Part shown: one piece after another, positions 28,556 through 37,712 of the stretch
Layout of the letters: each line of letters begins with the position of its first letter
Position numbering within the stretch: position 1 is the first letter of the stretch
Origin: Dyella acidiphila
GTDB taxonomy: Bacteria; Pseudomonadota; Gammaproteobacteria; Xanthomonadales; Rhodanobacteraceae
Length of the DNA: 64,000 bases
Assembly: GCF_014863405.1 (NCBI RefSeq)
Contig: NZ_JACZZA010000003.1
Span: 62,001 to 126,000 of the forward strand
Reading direction: 5' to 3'
Notes under the pieces: model-generated
Database searches by the model: none
Told to the model about the DNA's origin: nothing
Seen by the model: the letters and a program-made list of their open reading frames with translations, nothing else
Position numbers and translations under genes: made by a program

Positions 28556-29530
28556 CTACGGCTTGGCCGCCACGGCGGACCCCGCCGCCGAACTGCCGGC
28601 CGGCGCAGGCGCGCTGCCGGTCGGCGCCGGTGCGCTGGCACTGTTGGCGGGCACATGCGGGTGCAGCAGTTGCTCGTGTTCTGCGCGCGCACTGTCGATC
28701 AGATCCTTGCTGTACCAGCGGCCATCCACCAGCACCAGCTGCGAATCGGTGCTGAGCGGTTTGCCGAGCAGGGTGTAGTCGATTTTTACGTGGGCCTGGC
28801 CATGGTCCATGCCGATGGTGCTGACCTTCACCGAATTGAGCGTGTCGTCCACCGACAGCCCGTAGATGTTCAGCAGTTGCTTGGCGCCGCCGAAGGCGAC
28901 CGAGTAGTCCTTCATCGCGGTGTCGAAATCCATGTTCTGCACCTGGTCCGCGCTTTTGAGGTTGAGCTGGCGCGCCGTGGCGACCACCACGCCGACCGAT
29001 TGTTTGGCCTTGTCCTGATCGAACCACGGCGTCTGCTGGGCCCACGGCAGCAACACGTTCAGTGCATCGCGCGTCTGCTGTTTCTGGTTTTCCGTCATCG
29101 TCTTGTTCTGCGCGATGCCGGTGGTGACGATCGCCTGGCCGATGCCGATCATCACCGGCAATTGGTCGTGGTACTGCGCTTCCATCTGCGCGAGCTTGGG
29201 CTTGAGCTGGTCGTACAGCGTGTTTTCTGCGTTGGGTGCGGTGAGCTGCTGGATCGCCTGGTTGAAATGGGCGCGGTCCTCGTCAGTGACCGGGTGCTGG
29301 TCGGAGCGCAGTTTCCAGTCGCCGCGCAGGTTGGCGTAGTCGGCCGGGGGCAGGGCGTGTTGCCAGAAGCCGCCGAAGTCGCCGGCCTTGATCAGCGTCA
29401 CAGATTGCTGCACGGCCGCTTCCGGGGTGTCGCCGCCGGGCGTGGCGGCGTTGTCTTCCTACTTGTGACAGGCGCCCAGCGCAAGCAGCGCCACAACCAG
29501 CAGGCTACGGCCAAGTGTTTGAAAACGCAT
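28556..29530 (-). pseudogene. Lipoprotein gene interrupted by an in-frame amber codon
   Basis: Reading from the ATG at 29530 gives a perfect lipoprotein signal, MRFQTLGRSLLVVALLALGACHK, then TAG (29461-29459) as codon 24, then the same frame continues EDNAATPGGDTPEAAV and on for about 300 more codons to 28556. The downstream part (Gln/Ala-rich helical body with a DUF-like TARQLNLKSADQVQNMDF region and an Ala/Pro/Ser tail) is intact and keeps high-GC codon use. An internal GTG at 29413 could start it but would leave it in the cytoplasm. A CAG-to-TAG change is the simplest explanation; sequencing error, recent mutation or readthrough are alternatives. Family unknown. Confidence 0.8.
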
Positions 29531-29857
29531 GGATTCTCTCACATGGAAAGGCGGTTGCGGCCCAGCCTGGGTCCGGCCGCCGGATCGGCAGCGGTGCATC
29601 TTAGAGCCTGTTTCGTGTCGACACGTAGTTCCGCATCGCACCGCTTTGCGCAGGCTGGGGCCCGGGTCACAGGACGCAAAAAGAAAACCCCACGGGCGTT
29701 GGGCCTCGCGGGGTCATGCCGGCATCGCCGGAAGGGAAATGGCCGTTGCCCGCAGTAAAATTGGAGGTCAGCAGGATTCGGCGGAGCCCATGATACGGAT
29801 CCGCCGAACTTCAGGCAATACTTTAGATATAAATATGTAAGTTATTGATATTTAAAG
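29531..29857. other. Intergenic region with terminator and AT-rich patch
   Basis: 327 bases, no gene. At about 29679-29714 a CCCC...GGGG hairpin flanked by AAAAAGAAA would act as a minus-strand terminator for the acid phosphatase gene. Positions 29818-29857 are strikingly AT-rich (TTAGATATAAATATG and similar), a composition seen nowhere else in the window. Confidence 0.5.
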
Positions 29858-30751
29858 TTAGTCAACGCGCAAGGCATTGATCTTCTGCTGGCGGCGCTGG
29901 TCGCGCGGCGTGCTCCACTCATTATTGAACAGCGCCGGTTCCCACGAGCCGTAGGTGGGATTGGGCAGCACGAACCAGCGGCTGCCGATCCACTTGGTAT
30001 AGGGCGCCATCACCTGGGCGCGGCCGCCGTCCGTATTGCTCAGCACGCTGACGAAATCGCCGAGCTGATCGCCGAACTGCATCAGCACGCGATAGTGCTT
30101 GCTGACCAGCTGACGGCGGCAGTTCTTTTCCGTGCCGACCTGATCGCAGCCGCGCAGCACCGTGCCCAGGCCGAGGAAGGCGTCCGGCCCCGACACCGGC
30201 AGGCCGACCGCACGCAGATTGCTCAGCGTAACCTGGTCCAGATCCTGCGCGCGGTTGGAAATGTAGATCACCGCCACGCCATGTTTGGCGGCAAACTGCG
30301 TGAACTCCACCACGCCGGGTAGCGCGCGTGCGGTGCCTTCCTTGCACCACTTGGCCCAGTCGGCTTCGTTGTATTCGCCGCCGCTGCGGATCAGGCGCGC
30401 CTGATAAGGCGAGTTGTCCAGCACGGTTTCATCGATATCCAGCACCACCGCAGGCTTGAGGCCCTTGTAGGGTGCGATGCGATCGTCGGCCGGCAGTGCA
30501 TCCCAGTGTTTGTCCCGCAGCGCGGTAAGCAGTTGTGATTGCGCGCTGCGATAGGTTTCCAGGTAGATCAGGTCATGCTCGATCGCTGTCTGGCTCCAGG
30601 CCACCGCATTGAGGTTGTCGTCGGCGGGAACCGGCGCTGCGGTCGCCTGCGCAGGCGCTGCCGCCGCCGTGGGCGAAGGGGAATGCGGCGCCTGGCTGGC
30701 GCAGGCGCCAAGCAGCAAGGTGCTCAGTGCGACGGGCAGAAATTTGGACAT
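29858..30751 (-). CDS. HAD-family acid phosphatase lipoprotein, e(P4)-like
   Basis: Class B/C-type acid phosphatase of 297 residues anchored as an outer-membrane lipoprotein (lipobox LLGAC, Cys17). The HAD nucleophile motif is VVLDIDETVLDN, with motif II in VIYISNRAQD and the acidic site region LMQFGDQLGDF. Haemophilus e(P4) removes phosphate from nucleotides such as NMN for uptake; the role here is likely phosphomonoester scavenging in the periplasm. It is divergent from the AI-2E gene over 47 bases. Confidence 0.92.
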   Translation of the reverse strand: MSKFLPVALSTLLLGACASQAPHSPSPTAAAAPAQATAAPVPADDNLNAVAWSQTAIEHDLIYLETYRSAQSQLLTALRDKHWDALPADDRIAPYKGLKPAVVLDIDETVLDNSPYQARLIRSGGEYNEADWAKWCKEGTARALPGVVEFTQFAAKHGVAVIYISNRAQDLDQVTLSNLRAVGLPVSGPDAFLGLGTVLRGCDQVGTEKNCRRQLVSKHYRVLMQFGDQLGDFVSVLSNTDGGRAQVMAPYTKWIGSRWFVLPNPTYGSWEPALFNNEWSTPRDQRRQQKINALRVD

Positions 30752-30798
30752 GCAACACCCTGTATGAAAACGAAGTCCGCAAAGGATGGCGCAAGTTT

Positions 30799-31860
30799 AT
30801 GACAGACTTGTCCAGAATCGGCTCCCGCATAGGTCACCGCGTGCCTGCATCCTCCGAAACCGGCTACGGCATCCGCCTCGCCAGCTATGTGCTTGCCGCG
30901 CTTGCCTTGCTGCTGGTACTGCTGCTGCACCTATTGCCGGCGCTGCTCGCCGGCCTGCTGGTATACGAACTGGTACATGCGATGACGCCGCTGCTGGGCC
31001 GGCGCATCTCCGGCGAACGGGCGCGGCTGGTGGTGGTTACCGTGCTGGGCGCGGTGGTGGTGGGCCTGTTGACCATGCTGGTGGTGTGGCTGGTGAGTTT
31101 TTTCCGGCGCGAAATGGGCGATCCGGATCTGCTCTGGCAGCAGCAGCTGATGCCGCTGGTGGAAAAGGCGCGTGCGCAATTGCCGTTCGCCATCACCAAC
31201 CGGCTGCCCGACAGCGTGGATGAGCTGCGCGTGATGGCGATGGATCTCACCCGCAAGCATGCGCTGAGCCTGCAGACGCTGGGCAAGGAAACCGCACGCG
31301 TGCTGGTGCGCATCATGGTCGGCATGGTGCTGGGTGCGTTGATGGCGCTCAACCGTGCGCGGCCCGCGCATCAGGTGGGACCCCTGGCGGCAGCGCTGAG
31401 CGAGCGCTGCCGTCATCTGGCCGACTCGTTCCACAACATCGTGTTCGCGCAGATCAAGATTTCACTGATCAACACCGCCGCCACCGCGATCTTCCTGCTC
31501 GGCGTCCTGCCGCTGCTGGGCATCCATGTGCCGCTGGCCAAGACGCTGGTGGTGATCACCTTTCTGGCCGGGCTGCTGCCGGTGATCGGCAACCTGATTT
31601 CCAATACGGCGGTCACCATTGCCGGCCTGTCGGTATCGATCTGGGTGGCGGCAGCGGCGCTGGGTTTTCTGATCGTGATCCACAAGCTGGAGTATTTCCT
31701 CAACGCGCGCATCATCGGCACGCAGATTCGTGCGCGTGCGTGGGAGTTGCTGGTGGCGATGCTGGTGATGGAGGCGGCGTTCGGCCTGGCCGGCCTGATT
31801 GCGGCGCCGATCTATTACGCCTGCCTCAAGAGCGAGCTTGAAGACGATGGACTGGTGTAG
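30799..31860 (+). CDS. AI-2E family (PerM-like) membrane transporter
   Basis: Polytopic inner-membrane protein of 353 residues. Hydrophobic helices near residues 28-65, 75-100 and 175-200 flank a soluble segment, followed by the conserved LPLLGIHVPLAKTLVVITFLAGLLPVIGN region. Family members transport autoinducer-2, ions or are of unknown function, so no substrate is claimed. The start at 30799 (MTDLSRIG) precedes the first helix; an extension to 30727 overlaps the divergent phosphatase start. Its TAG stop is the first TAG of a GTAGGTTGGG repeat (31857-31943). Confidence 0.9.
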   Translation: MTDLSRIGSRIGHRVPASSETGYGIRLASYVLAALALLLVLLLHLLPALLAGLLVYELVHAMTPLLGRRISGERARLVVVTVLGAVVVGLLTMLVVWLVSFFRREMGDPDLLWQQQLMPLVEKARAQLPFAITNRLPDSVDELRVMAMDLTRKHALSLQTLGKETARVLVRIMVGMVLGALMALNRARPAHQVGPLAAALSERCRHLADSFHNIVFAQIKISLINTAATAIFLLGVLPLLGIHVPLAKTLVVITFLAGLLPVIGNLISNTAVTIAGLSVSIWVAAAALGFLIVIHKLEYFLNARIIGTQIRARAWELLVAMLVMEAAFGLAGLIAAPIYYACLKSELEDDGLV

Positions 31861-31943
31861 GTTGGGTTAGCGCAGCGTAACCCAACAAATCTCCATCGAC
31901 GCCACGAGGCATTGTTGGGTTACGCTGCGCTAACCCAACCTAA
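31857..31943. repeat. GTAGGTTGGGTTAG inverted-repeat element, copy 1
   Basis: The left arm GTAGGTTGGGTTAGCGCAGC...AACCCAACA (31857-31887) and right arm (31913-31943) are inverted copies, and each arm is itself a palindrome (GTTGGGTTAGCG/CGTAACCCAAC). It lies between convergent genes and supplies the stop codon of the AI-2E gene. Confidence 0.9.
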
Positions 31944-31952
31944 GGTGTTTGG

Positions 31953-32648
31953 TCAGGTGTCGCCGATAGCCGACAGCAATGCGGCATCTTCAATCGGGCC
32001 ATCCCAGGTATTGCTGTGCAGCAGTTGCTGCAACGGCAGCCGCGAACGCCAGCCGGCCATTTCCAGCTCGGGCTTGGGCAGAAATTCGCTGACATAGCCC
32101 AGGCACAGATAAGCGACCGGATACACCTGCTCCGGCAGTTTCAGCGTCTGGGCCAGCAGTGCCGGATCCACGATGCTCACCCAGCCCACACCGATTCCTT
32201 CGGCGCGCGCCGCCAGCCACAGGTTCTGTACTGCCAGGCAGGTGCTGAACAGATCTGTTTCCAGCATGGTGTTGCGGCCAAGCACGTGTGGGCCGCCGCG
32301 CTGGCGATCGCAGGTGATGCACAGGTTGATCGGACTGTCGACGATGCCTTCCAGCTTCAGGCGCCGGTATTGCGCGCCGCGCTCGCCGCTGTAATTGCCG
32401 GCGGCGTCCGCATTGGCGTCATCGTAGAGTGCCTTCACCGCGCGCTTGATCTGCAGGCTGTCGATGACCACGAAATCCCAGGGCTGCATAAAGCCCACCG
32501 ACGGCGCGTGATGCGCAGCCTGCAGCAGGCGCACGAGGATTTCGGGCGCGATCGGGTCGGGCAGGAATTGCGAACGTACATCGCGCCGTTCGTGGATGGC
32601 GCGATACAGGCCTGCGCGTTGCTCGTCGGGAAAGCCGTGCTTGCTCAT
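31953..32648 (-). CDS. bluB: 5,6-dimethylbenzimidazole synthase
   Basis: Nitroreductase-fold flavin-destructase that cleaves reduced FMN to make the lower ligand of vitamin B12. The 231-residue protein has the BluB signature ERRDVRSQFLPD and HAPSVGFMQPWDFV near the N terminus and GWVSIVDPALL later. No other cobalamin gene is in the window, so it probably serves B12 salvage and remodelling. It starts 9 bases after the rep stop and probably shares its transcript. Confidence 0.92.
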   Translation of the reverse strand: MSKHGFPDEQRAGLYRAIHERRDVRSQFLPDPIAPEILVRLLQAAHHAPSVGFMQPWDFVVIDSLQIKRAVKALYDDANADAAGNYSGERGAQYRRLKLEGIVDSPINLCITCDRQRGGPHVLGRNTMLETDLFSTCLAVQNLWLAARAEGIGVGWVSIVDPALLAQTLKLPEQVYPVAYLCLGYVSEFLPKPELEMAGWRSRLPLQQLLHSNTWDGPIEDAALLSAIGDT

Positions 32649-32657
32649 GGCGCGCTC

Positions 32658-34640
32658 TCAGTTGCCGGCCAGCATCGCGGCAATCTTTGCCATATGCGAC
32701 TCGGCCGTTTCGCGCACGGCCTCCTTGTCGGCTTCCGGATCCTTGCCTTCCCAGTGCAGATCGTCCTGCGGCAGTTCGTGCAGGAACCGGCTGGGCTGGT
32801 TGGCGTGAATTTCGCCGTAGCGCTTGGTCTTGGAGGACCAGGACAGCGTCAGCAGCTCTTTTGCGCGAGTGATGCCCACGTACATCAGGCGGCGTTCTTC
32901 GTCGATGCGGCCTTCGTCGATGGCGCCATCGTGCGGCAGCGTGCCTTCCTCGCAGCCGACGATAAAGACAAAGCGGAACTCCAGGCCTTTCGCCGAGTGC
33001 AGGGTCATCATGCGCAGCGCATTGCCCGGTTCGTCGCGATCGGCGTGGCTGAGCAGGGCCAGCTGCGAGGCGAGGTCGCCCACGCTGTTGCCGCCGCGCT
33101 GCATGGCGCGGAACCAGTCGGACAGTTCGCGCAGATTGCCCAGCCGGCGATCGCGCAGGGTGACGTCCGCCGTGCTGGTGGCGATATGCGTGGCGTACTG
33201 CGTGCGGGTCAGCACGCGGTCCACCAGATCGGCGGCGCTTTCGTGCAGCGAGGCGCTGCGCAATTCGTCCAGCAGTTCGGAAAACGAAGCCAGTGCGGCG
33301 GCCGGGCGCGGACTCAGCTGGCGCAGCACGCTGTCGCTGCGGGTGGCTTCGAGCAGCGAGCAATGCCGCGTCTGCGCGATCTGCCCAAGCTTTTCCAGCG
33401 TGGTCGAGCCGATCTCGCGCTTGGGTACGTTCACCACGCGCAGAAAGGCCGCGTCATCGGTGGGGTTGGTGAGCAGGCGCAGATAGCACAGCAGATCCTT
33501 CACCTCGGCACGGTCCAGGAAGGACAGTGCGCCGGTGAGGTGATACGGCACGCGCGCCAGGCGCAGTGCTTTTTCCAGTGGGCGCGCCTGGAAATTGCCG
33601 CGATACAGGATCGCCATGTCGTGCCAGCGCACCTTGTGCTTCTCTGCCAGGGTGGCGGCCATGCCGGCGATGCGTTCGGCTTCGTGCTCGTTGTCCTTGC
33701 ATTCGATCACGCGGATCGGCGCGCCTTCCGGATGCTCGCTCCACAGCTTCTTGGTGTGCAGGTGCGGATTGTTGGCGATGATCTGGTTGGCGGCGCGCAG
33801 GATGCGCTTGCCGCAGCGGTAGTTCTGTTCCAGCTTGATCACGCGCAGGCTGGGCCAGTCCTTGCCGAGCTGGTCGATGTTTTCCGGATTGGCGCCGCGC
33901 CAGGCGTAGATCGACTGGTCGTCGTCGCCCACGCAGGTAAAGCCACCGCGCTCGCCGGCCAGCGACTTGAGCAGGCGGTACTGGGCATCGTTGGTGTCCT
34001 GGTATTCGTCCACCAGCAGATAGCGCAGGCGTTCGCGCCAGCCGTTGCGGCATTCTTCGTCGGACTCCAGGATGCGCAGCGGCAGGCGGATCAGATCGTC
34101 GAAATCGACCGCGTTGAAAGCAGCCAGGCGCTGCTGGTAAAGCTCGTAGATGGTGGCCGCTTCCAGCTCGCGCGGGCTGCGTGCGGCAGCCAGTGCTTCT
34201 TCCGGCGACAAGCCGCTGTTCTTGGCGCGGCTGAGCAGGTTGCGCAGGCCGAACAGTACATCCGGCTTGGCACCCTTGGGCGCCAGCTCCTTGACGATGT
34301 TCTCGCTGTCGTCCGCATCCAGCACGGAAAAGCCGCGGCGGAGGCCGGCGCGCGCGTGTTCGATCTGCAGGAATTTCAGGCCCAGCGCATGGAAGGTGCA
34401 GACGGTAAGCGCCTGCGCGTCTTCCGTGCTGACCAGCTTGCCGACGCGCTCGCGCATTTCGCGCGCCGCCTTGTTGGTAAAGGTGATCGCCGCGATCTTC
34501 GAGGCAGCCAGTTTGCGCCGCTGCACCAGGTGCGCGATTTTCTGCGTGATCACCGAGGTTTTGCCGGAGCCTGCGCCGGCGAGCACCAGCAGCGGGCTTT
34601 CGACGTGTTCGACGGCGGCCAGTTGTTGGGGATTGAGCAT
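32658..34640 (-). CDS. rep: ATP-dependent DNA helicase Rep
   Basis: Superfamily 1A 3'-5' helicase of 660 residues that helps replication forks pass obstacles. Motifs in order: Walker A GAGSGKT (residues 22-28), AITFTNKAAREMRERV (motif Ia), VDEYQDTN (motif II), GDDDQSIYAWRGA (motif III), LEQNYRC (motif IV) and TLHSAKGLEF (motif V). Length and start (MLNPQQLAAVE, 34640) match E. coli Rep; the 20-residue upstream extension does not. Confidence 0.96.
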   Translation of the reverse strand: MLNPQQLAAVEHVESPLLVLAGAGSGKTSVITQKIAHLVQRRKLAASKIAAITFTNKAAREMRERVGKLVSTEDAQALTVCTFHALGLKFLQIEHARAGLRRGFSVLDADDSENIVKELAPKGAKPDVLFGLRNLLSRAKNSGLSPEEALAAARSPRELEAATIYELYQQRLAAFNAVDFDDLIRLPLRILESDEECRNGWRERLRYLLVDEYQDTNDAQYRLLKSLAGERGGFTCVGDDDQSIYAWRGANPENIDQLGKDWPSLRVIKLEQNYRCGKRILRAANQIIANNPHLHTKKLWSEHPEGAPIRVIECKDNEHEAERIAGMAATLAEKHKVRWHDMAILYRGNFQARPLEKALRLARVPYHLTGALSFLDRAEVKDLLCYLRLLTNPTDDAAFLRVVNVPKREIGSTTLEKLGQIAQTRHCSLLEATRSDSVLRQLSPRPAAALASFSELLDELRSASLHESAADLVDRVLTRTQYATHIATSTADVTLRDRRLGNLRELSDWFRAMQRGGNSVGDLASQLALLSHADRDEPGNALRMMTLHSAKGLEFRFVFIVGCEEGTLPHDGAIDEGRIDEERRLMYVGITRAKELLTLSWSSKTKRYGEIHANQPSRFLHELPQDDLHWEGKDPEADKEAVRETAESHMAKIAAMLAGN

Positions 34641-34845
34641 GCGTGCGGCGGAGCGTGGTGCGCCTGGGCGCGGTGCATGATGGTAGCAGCGGCGCGGCAC
34701 GGATGCCGCTGTAAATCAGTGCCGGCGCGGATATTCCAGCGCGGACAAGACGTTAGTAAACCGGACCCGGGCCGGCGGCCCGGCAATTCCGGGCCGGCTA
34801 TCCAATTGGCGGTACCATGTGCAGCCACATATGCGGTAGGGGACC

Positions 34846-35478
34846 ATGGCCAAGCTGTATTTCTATTATTCGGCGATGAATGCCGGCAAGACCACCAACT
34901 TGCTGCAGAGCGCCTATAACTATTATGAGCGCGGCATGCGTACGCTGATCCTGACCCCGGCGCTGGACAACCGCTATGGCGAGGGCATCGTCGCCTCGCG
35001 TATCGGCCTGAAGTCCGAGGCGCAGCGGTTCAGCAGCGCCGCCAATCTGTTTGCAATGGTGCAGGCCGATATTGCCGCGCACGGCGATCTGCATTGCATC
35101 TTCGTCGATGAAGCGCAGTTCCTGAGCAAGACACAGGTGTGGCAGCTCACCGACGTGGTCGACAACCTCAATATTCCCGTGCTGGCCTATGGCCTGCGCA
35201 CCGATTTTCGCGGCGAGTTGTTCGAGGGTAGCCGCTATCTGCTGGCCTGGGCGGACAGCCTGGAAGAGATCAAGACCATCTGCCACACCGGCCGCAAGGC
35301 GACCATGGTGGTGCGCGTGGACGAACAGGGCCGCGCGATCACCGAAGGCCCGCAGGTTGAGATCGGCGGCAACGAACGCTATGTCTCGGTGAGCCGCGCC
35401 GAGTTCAAGAAGATCACCCAGGGGCATGGCCGGATCGAATTGCAACAGCCCGGGCTGCCGCTGGACGGCCAGCACTGA
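34846..35478 (+). CDS. tdk: Thymidine kinase (class II)
   Basis: Phosphorylates thymidine in the salvage pathway. The 210-residue protein has the P-loop [10 protein letters not shown] (residues about 8-17), the VDEAQFL motif and the lasso GNERYVSV. In E. coli the structural zinc is held by CHCGRK and VCRKHY; here these read CHTGRK and VSRAEF, so three of the four ligands are missing. The gene is 29 bases upstream of an unknown gene and probably co-transcribed with it. Confidence 0.95.
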   Translation: MAKLYFYYSAMNAGKTTNLLQSAYNYYERGMRTLILTPALDNRYGEGIVASRIGLKSEAQRFSSAANLFAMVQADIAAHGDLHCIFVDEAQFLSKTQVWQLTDVVDNLNIPVLAYGLRTDFRGELFEGSRYLLAWADSLEEIKTICHTGRKATMVVRVDEQGRAITEGPQVEIGGNERYVSVSRAEFKKITQGHGRIELQQPGLPLDGQH

Positions 35479-35507
35479 GCCGCGCCGACAAGAACAAGGA
35501 CCCACTC

Positions 35508-36284
35508 ATGAGCCAACCGCTTTATTTCCCCGCCTGGCAGCGTCCGCACTGGCAGCCCAGCGATGAGGAAATCATCGTGCAGTTCTACGTATTCGGCCAG
35601 TTCCAGCCGATTCGCGTGCCTTCCGAGCAGTACGGCAGCGACGGTCTGCCCGAGGAAGTAGAGCTGAGCAGCCACTACAACGCGGCCTTGCGCGAGTGGG
35701 AAGGCTATCCGCTGAAAGGACCGCTGGGCGAGCTGTTCCAGAACGATGCGCCCGAGGCGTTCGAACAGGCGATCGCCGCCCAGCAGGTACTGGTAGTGCG
35801 CGGCCGCTTCAAGGACAGTGCCGATACGGGTTATCTGCGCGATATCTACGGGGTGCTTGCCGGCCTGCTCGATATCGGCGGCGTGGCGATTCTCGATCCG
35901 CAGATCCTCAGCTTGTTCAGTGCCGAGGAATGGCGCAGGCGCTACCTGGTCAAGGATGGTGCGCCGCTGCGCCATCACGTGCTGATCCTGCGCGATGAAG
36001 AAGACGATTCCGACCGTGTATGGATTCATACGCGCGGACTGCGCAAGTTCGGTCGTCCCGATATCAGCCTGCACGATGTGCCGGCGCAGGAGATCGACCG
36101 CGCCGGTGCGCTATGCCAGCGGCTGGTCGAGCTGCAGGCGCTGGGTGCCCACTTCAAGGATGGGCAGGCGCTGGAAGTGGATGGGATTTTTGGCGGTCTC
36201 ACCGCCGAGCTGGGCGGTGGTTATGACGATCCGCAGTTCAACAACACCTATGCAGCCTTCTATTGGCCCAAGGGCGAAGCGTAG
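35508..36284 (+). CDS. Uncharacterised soluble protein downstream of tdk
   Basis: Hypothetical cytosolic protein of 258 residues; I do not recognise the family. It is acidic, without signal or membrane helices, and has mixed alpha/beta composition with blocks such as GVLAGLLDIGGVAILDPQIL, WIHTRGLRKFGRPDISLHDV and FGGLTAELGGGYDD. A ribosome site (AAGGAC) precedes the ATG. The codon use is like its neighbours, so it is a resident gene. It follows tdk by 29 bases and ends just before a GTAGG repeat. Confidence 0.75.
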   Translation: MSQPLYFPAWQRPHWQPSDEEIIVQFYVFGQFQPIRVPSEQYGSDGLPEEVELSSHYNAALREWEGYPLKGPLGELFQNDAPEAFEQAIAAQQVLVVRGRFKDSADTGYLRDIYGVLAGLLDIGGVAILDPQILSLFSAEEWRRRYLVKDGAPLRHHVLILRDEEDDSDRVWIHTRGLRKFGRPDISLHDVPAQEIDRAGALCQRLVELQALGAHFKDGQALEVDGIFGGLTAELGGGYDDPQFNNTYAAFYWPKGEA

Positions 36285-36288
36285 CTAC

Positions 36289-36371
36289 GTAGGTTGGGTT
36301 AGCGCAGCGTAACCCAACAGATCTCGGCGACACGGGGCATCGTTGGGTTACGCTGCGCTAACCCAACCTAC
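36289..36371. repeat. GTAGGTTGGGTTAG inverted-repeat element, copy 2
   Basis: The left arm starts at 36289 and the right arm ends at 36371 (ACCCAACCTAC), separated by about 20 bases of unrelated spacer. It is located between the convergent unknown gene and mutM. Confidence 0.9.
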
Positions 36372-36385
36372 GGTGCCTTCGTTGC

Positions 36386-37213
36386 TTATTTCTGGCAGTG
36401 CGGGCACCAGAAGGTCGAGCGCTGCCCGAGCACCGCCTGTTTGATCGCCGTGCCGCACACCTTGCACTGCTCGCCTTCGCGACCGTATACGAACAGTTCA
36501 CGAAAGAAGTAACCGGGTGCGCCATCCGGATTGAGGAAGTCGCGCAGAGTGGTGCCGCCGCGCTCGATCGCCCAGGCCAGGATGCGCTTCACCTCGCCTG
36601 CCAGGCGCGCATAGCGTGGGCGCGAGATCGAGCCCGCTGGCTTGCGCGGATCGATGCCGGCCGCGAACAGGGCTTCGCTGGCGTAGATATTGCCGACACC
36701 TACCACGATGGCGTTATCCATCAGAAATAACTTCACCGCCGCCTTGCGTCCGCGCGAGCGCCGATAGAGCAAGTCGCCATCGAAGGCATCGGTCAGTGGT
36801 TCCGGGCCGAGTTCGGCCAGCAATTCGTGCGTGCTGCCCGGCGCCTGCCATAGCAGGCAGCCGAAGCGGCGCGGGTCGGTAAAGCGCAGGATGCGTGCAC
36901 GCTCGCCTTGCAGCGGTTCCAGTGCGATGTCGACATGATCGTGCGGACCCGGCGCGACATCCGGCGGCAGTATGCGCAGCACGCCGGTCATGCCCAGGTG
37001 CAGCAGGGCGCTGCCGGCATGCGTATGCAGCAGCAGGTATTTCGCGCGGCGCTCCACTTCGTCGATGCGCTGGCCGGGCAGCAACTCGCTCACTTCGCGC
37101 GGAATCGGCCAGCGCAGGTCCTGGCGGCGCAGTACCACGCTGGCGACTTTGCGTCCGATCAGATGCGGGGCGATGCCGCGCCGGGTGGTTTCTACTTCAG
37201 GCAATTCGGGCAT
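36386..37213 (-). CDS. mutM: Formamidopyrimidine-DNA glycosylase
   Basis: Base-excision repair enzyme that removes 8-oxoguanine and nicks DNA, 275 residues. Catalytic Pro2 and Glu3 are in MPELPEVE, the conserved [12 protein letters not shown] (containing the key Asn) is present, and the C-terminal zinc finger CKVC...CPHC is complete. Its start is one base past the stop of the DUF4340-like gene, so it sits at the end of an ABC-transport operon. Confidence 0.97.
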   Translation of the reverse strand: MPELPEVETTRRGIAPHLIGRKVASVVLRRQDLRWPIPREVSELLPGQRIDEVERRAKYLLLHTHAGSALLHLGMTGVLRILPPDVAPGPHDHVDIALEPLQGERARILRFTDPRRFGCLLWQAPGSTHELLAELGPEPLTDAFDGDLLYRRSRGRKAAVKLFLMDNAIVVGVGNIYASEALFAAGIDPRKPAGSISRPRYARLAGEVKRILAWAIERGGTTLRDFLNPDGAPGYFFRELFVYGREGEQCKVCGTAIKQAVLGQRSTFWCPHCQK

Positions 37214-37214
37214 G

Positions 37215-37712
37215 TCATTCGGGCCTGATGTTCTGGCTTTGCGCAGCCGAGCGCGGCATATAACGCAACGACACGATGCCTACACGCTGGCCAACCTGCA
37301 CATAGGCATTTTGTCCGATCGCGGTCATGCCGCCGAACTGCAGCGTTTGGCCGTCCAGATCGAGCGTGGCCTGCGGTGGTGCGAGTCCGATCTTGGCCGG
37401 ATCGTAGTCGCTGGCGGCGGCCCAGCTCTGTACCGGCGCGGCAGCAATGCGCACCAGTTCGCCCAGATGCATGTCATCGGCGCGCACCGGGGTACCGCTG
37501 TCGATGCGCCACCAGTGCGCATCGCGCTTTACGTAATGTTCGGCGGCCGCGTTGCCGGTTTGCAGATCGACGCGCGTGATCGCTGCCGGATCGAGCGAGA
37601 GCAAGCGGCCCGGTGCGGTCTGCTGGTCGTTGTGCATCTGCCACCATGCTGCCGCCAGCAGCGCGACGACGGCCGCCAGCAGCCACAGTTGTCGGCGCGC
37701 TGCGCGTTTCAT
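37215..37712 (-). CDS. DUF4340-like membrane-anchored protein of ABC operon
   Basis: Protein of 165 residues with one N-terminal membrane helix ([16 protein letters not shown]) and a periplasmic domain carrying [11 protein letters not shown] and [23 protein letters not shown], similar to DUF4340 proteins that accompany GldG-like transport systems. Its start overlaps the stop of the GldG-like gene (ATGA). Role unknown; probably an accessory subunit. It is shorter than typical DUF4340 proteins. Confidence 0.75.
   Translation of the reverse strand: MKRAARRQLWLLAAVVALLAAAWWQMHNDQQTAPGRLLSLDPAAITRVDLQTGNAAAEHYVKRDAHWWRIDSGTPVRADDMHLGELVRIAAAPVQSWAAASDYDPAKIGLAPPQATLDLDGQTLQFGGMTAIGQNAYVQVGQRVGIVSLRYMPRSAAQSQNIRPE

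Noticed and set aside
32016-34919. 967-residue open frame opposite bluB and rep
   Set aside because: The opposite strand encodes two complete, motif-rich enzymes; this frame has no domain and spans both genes.
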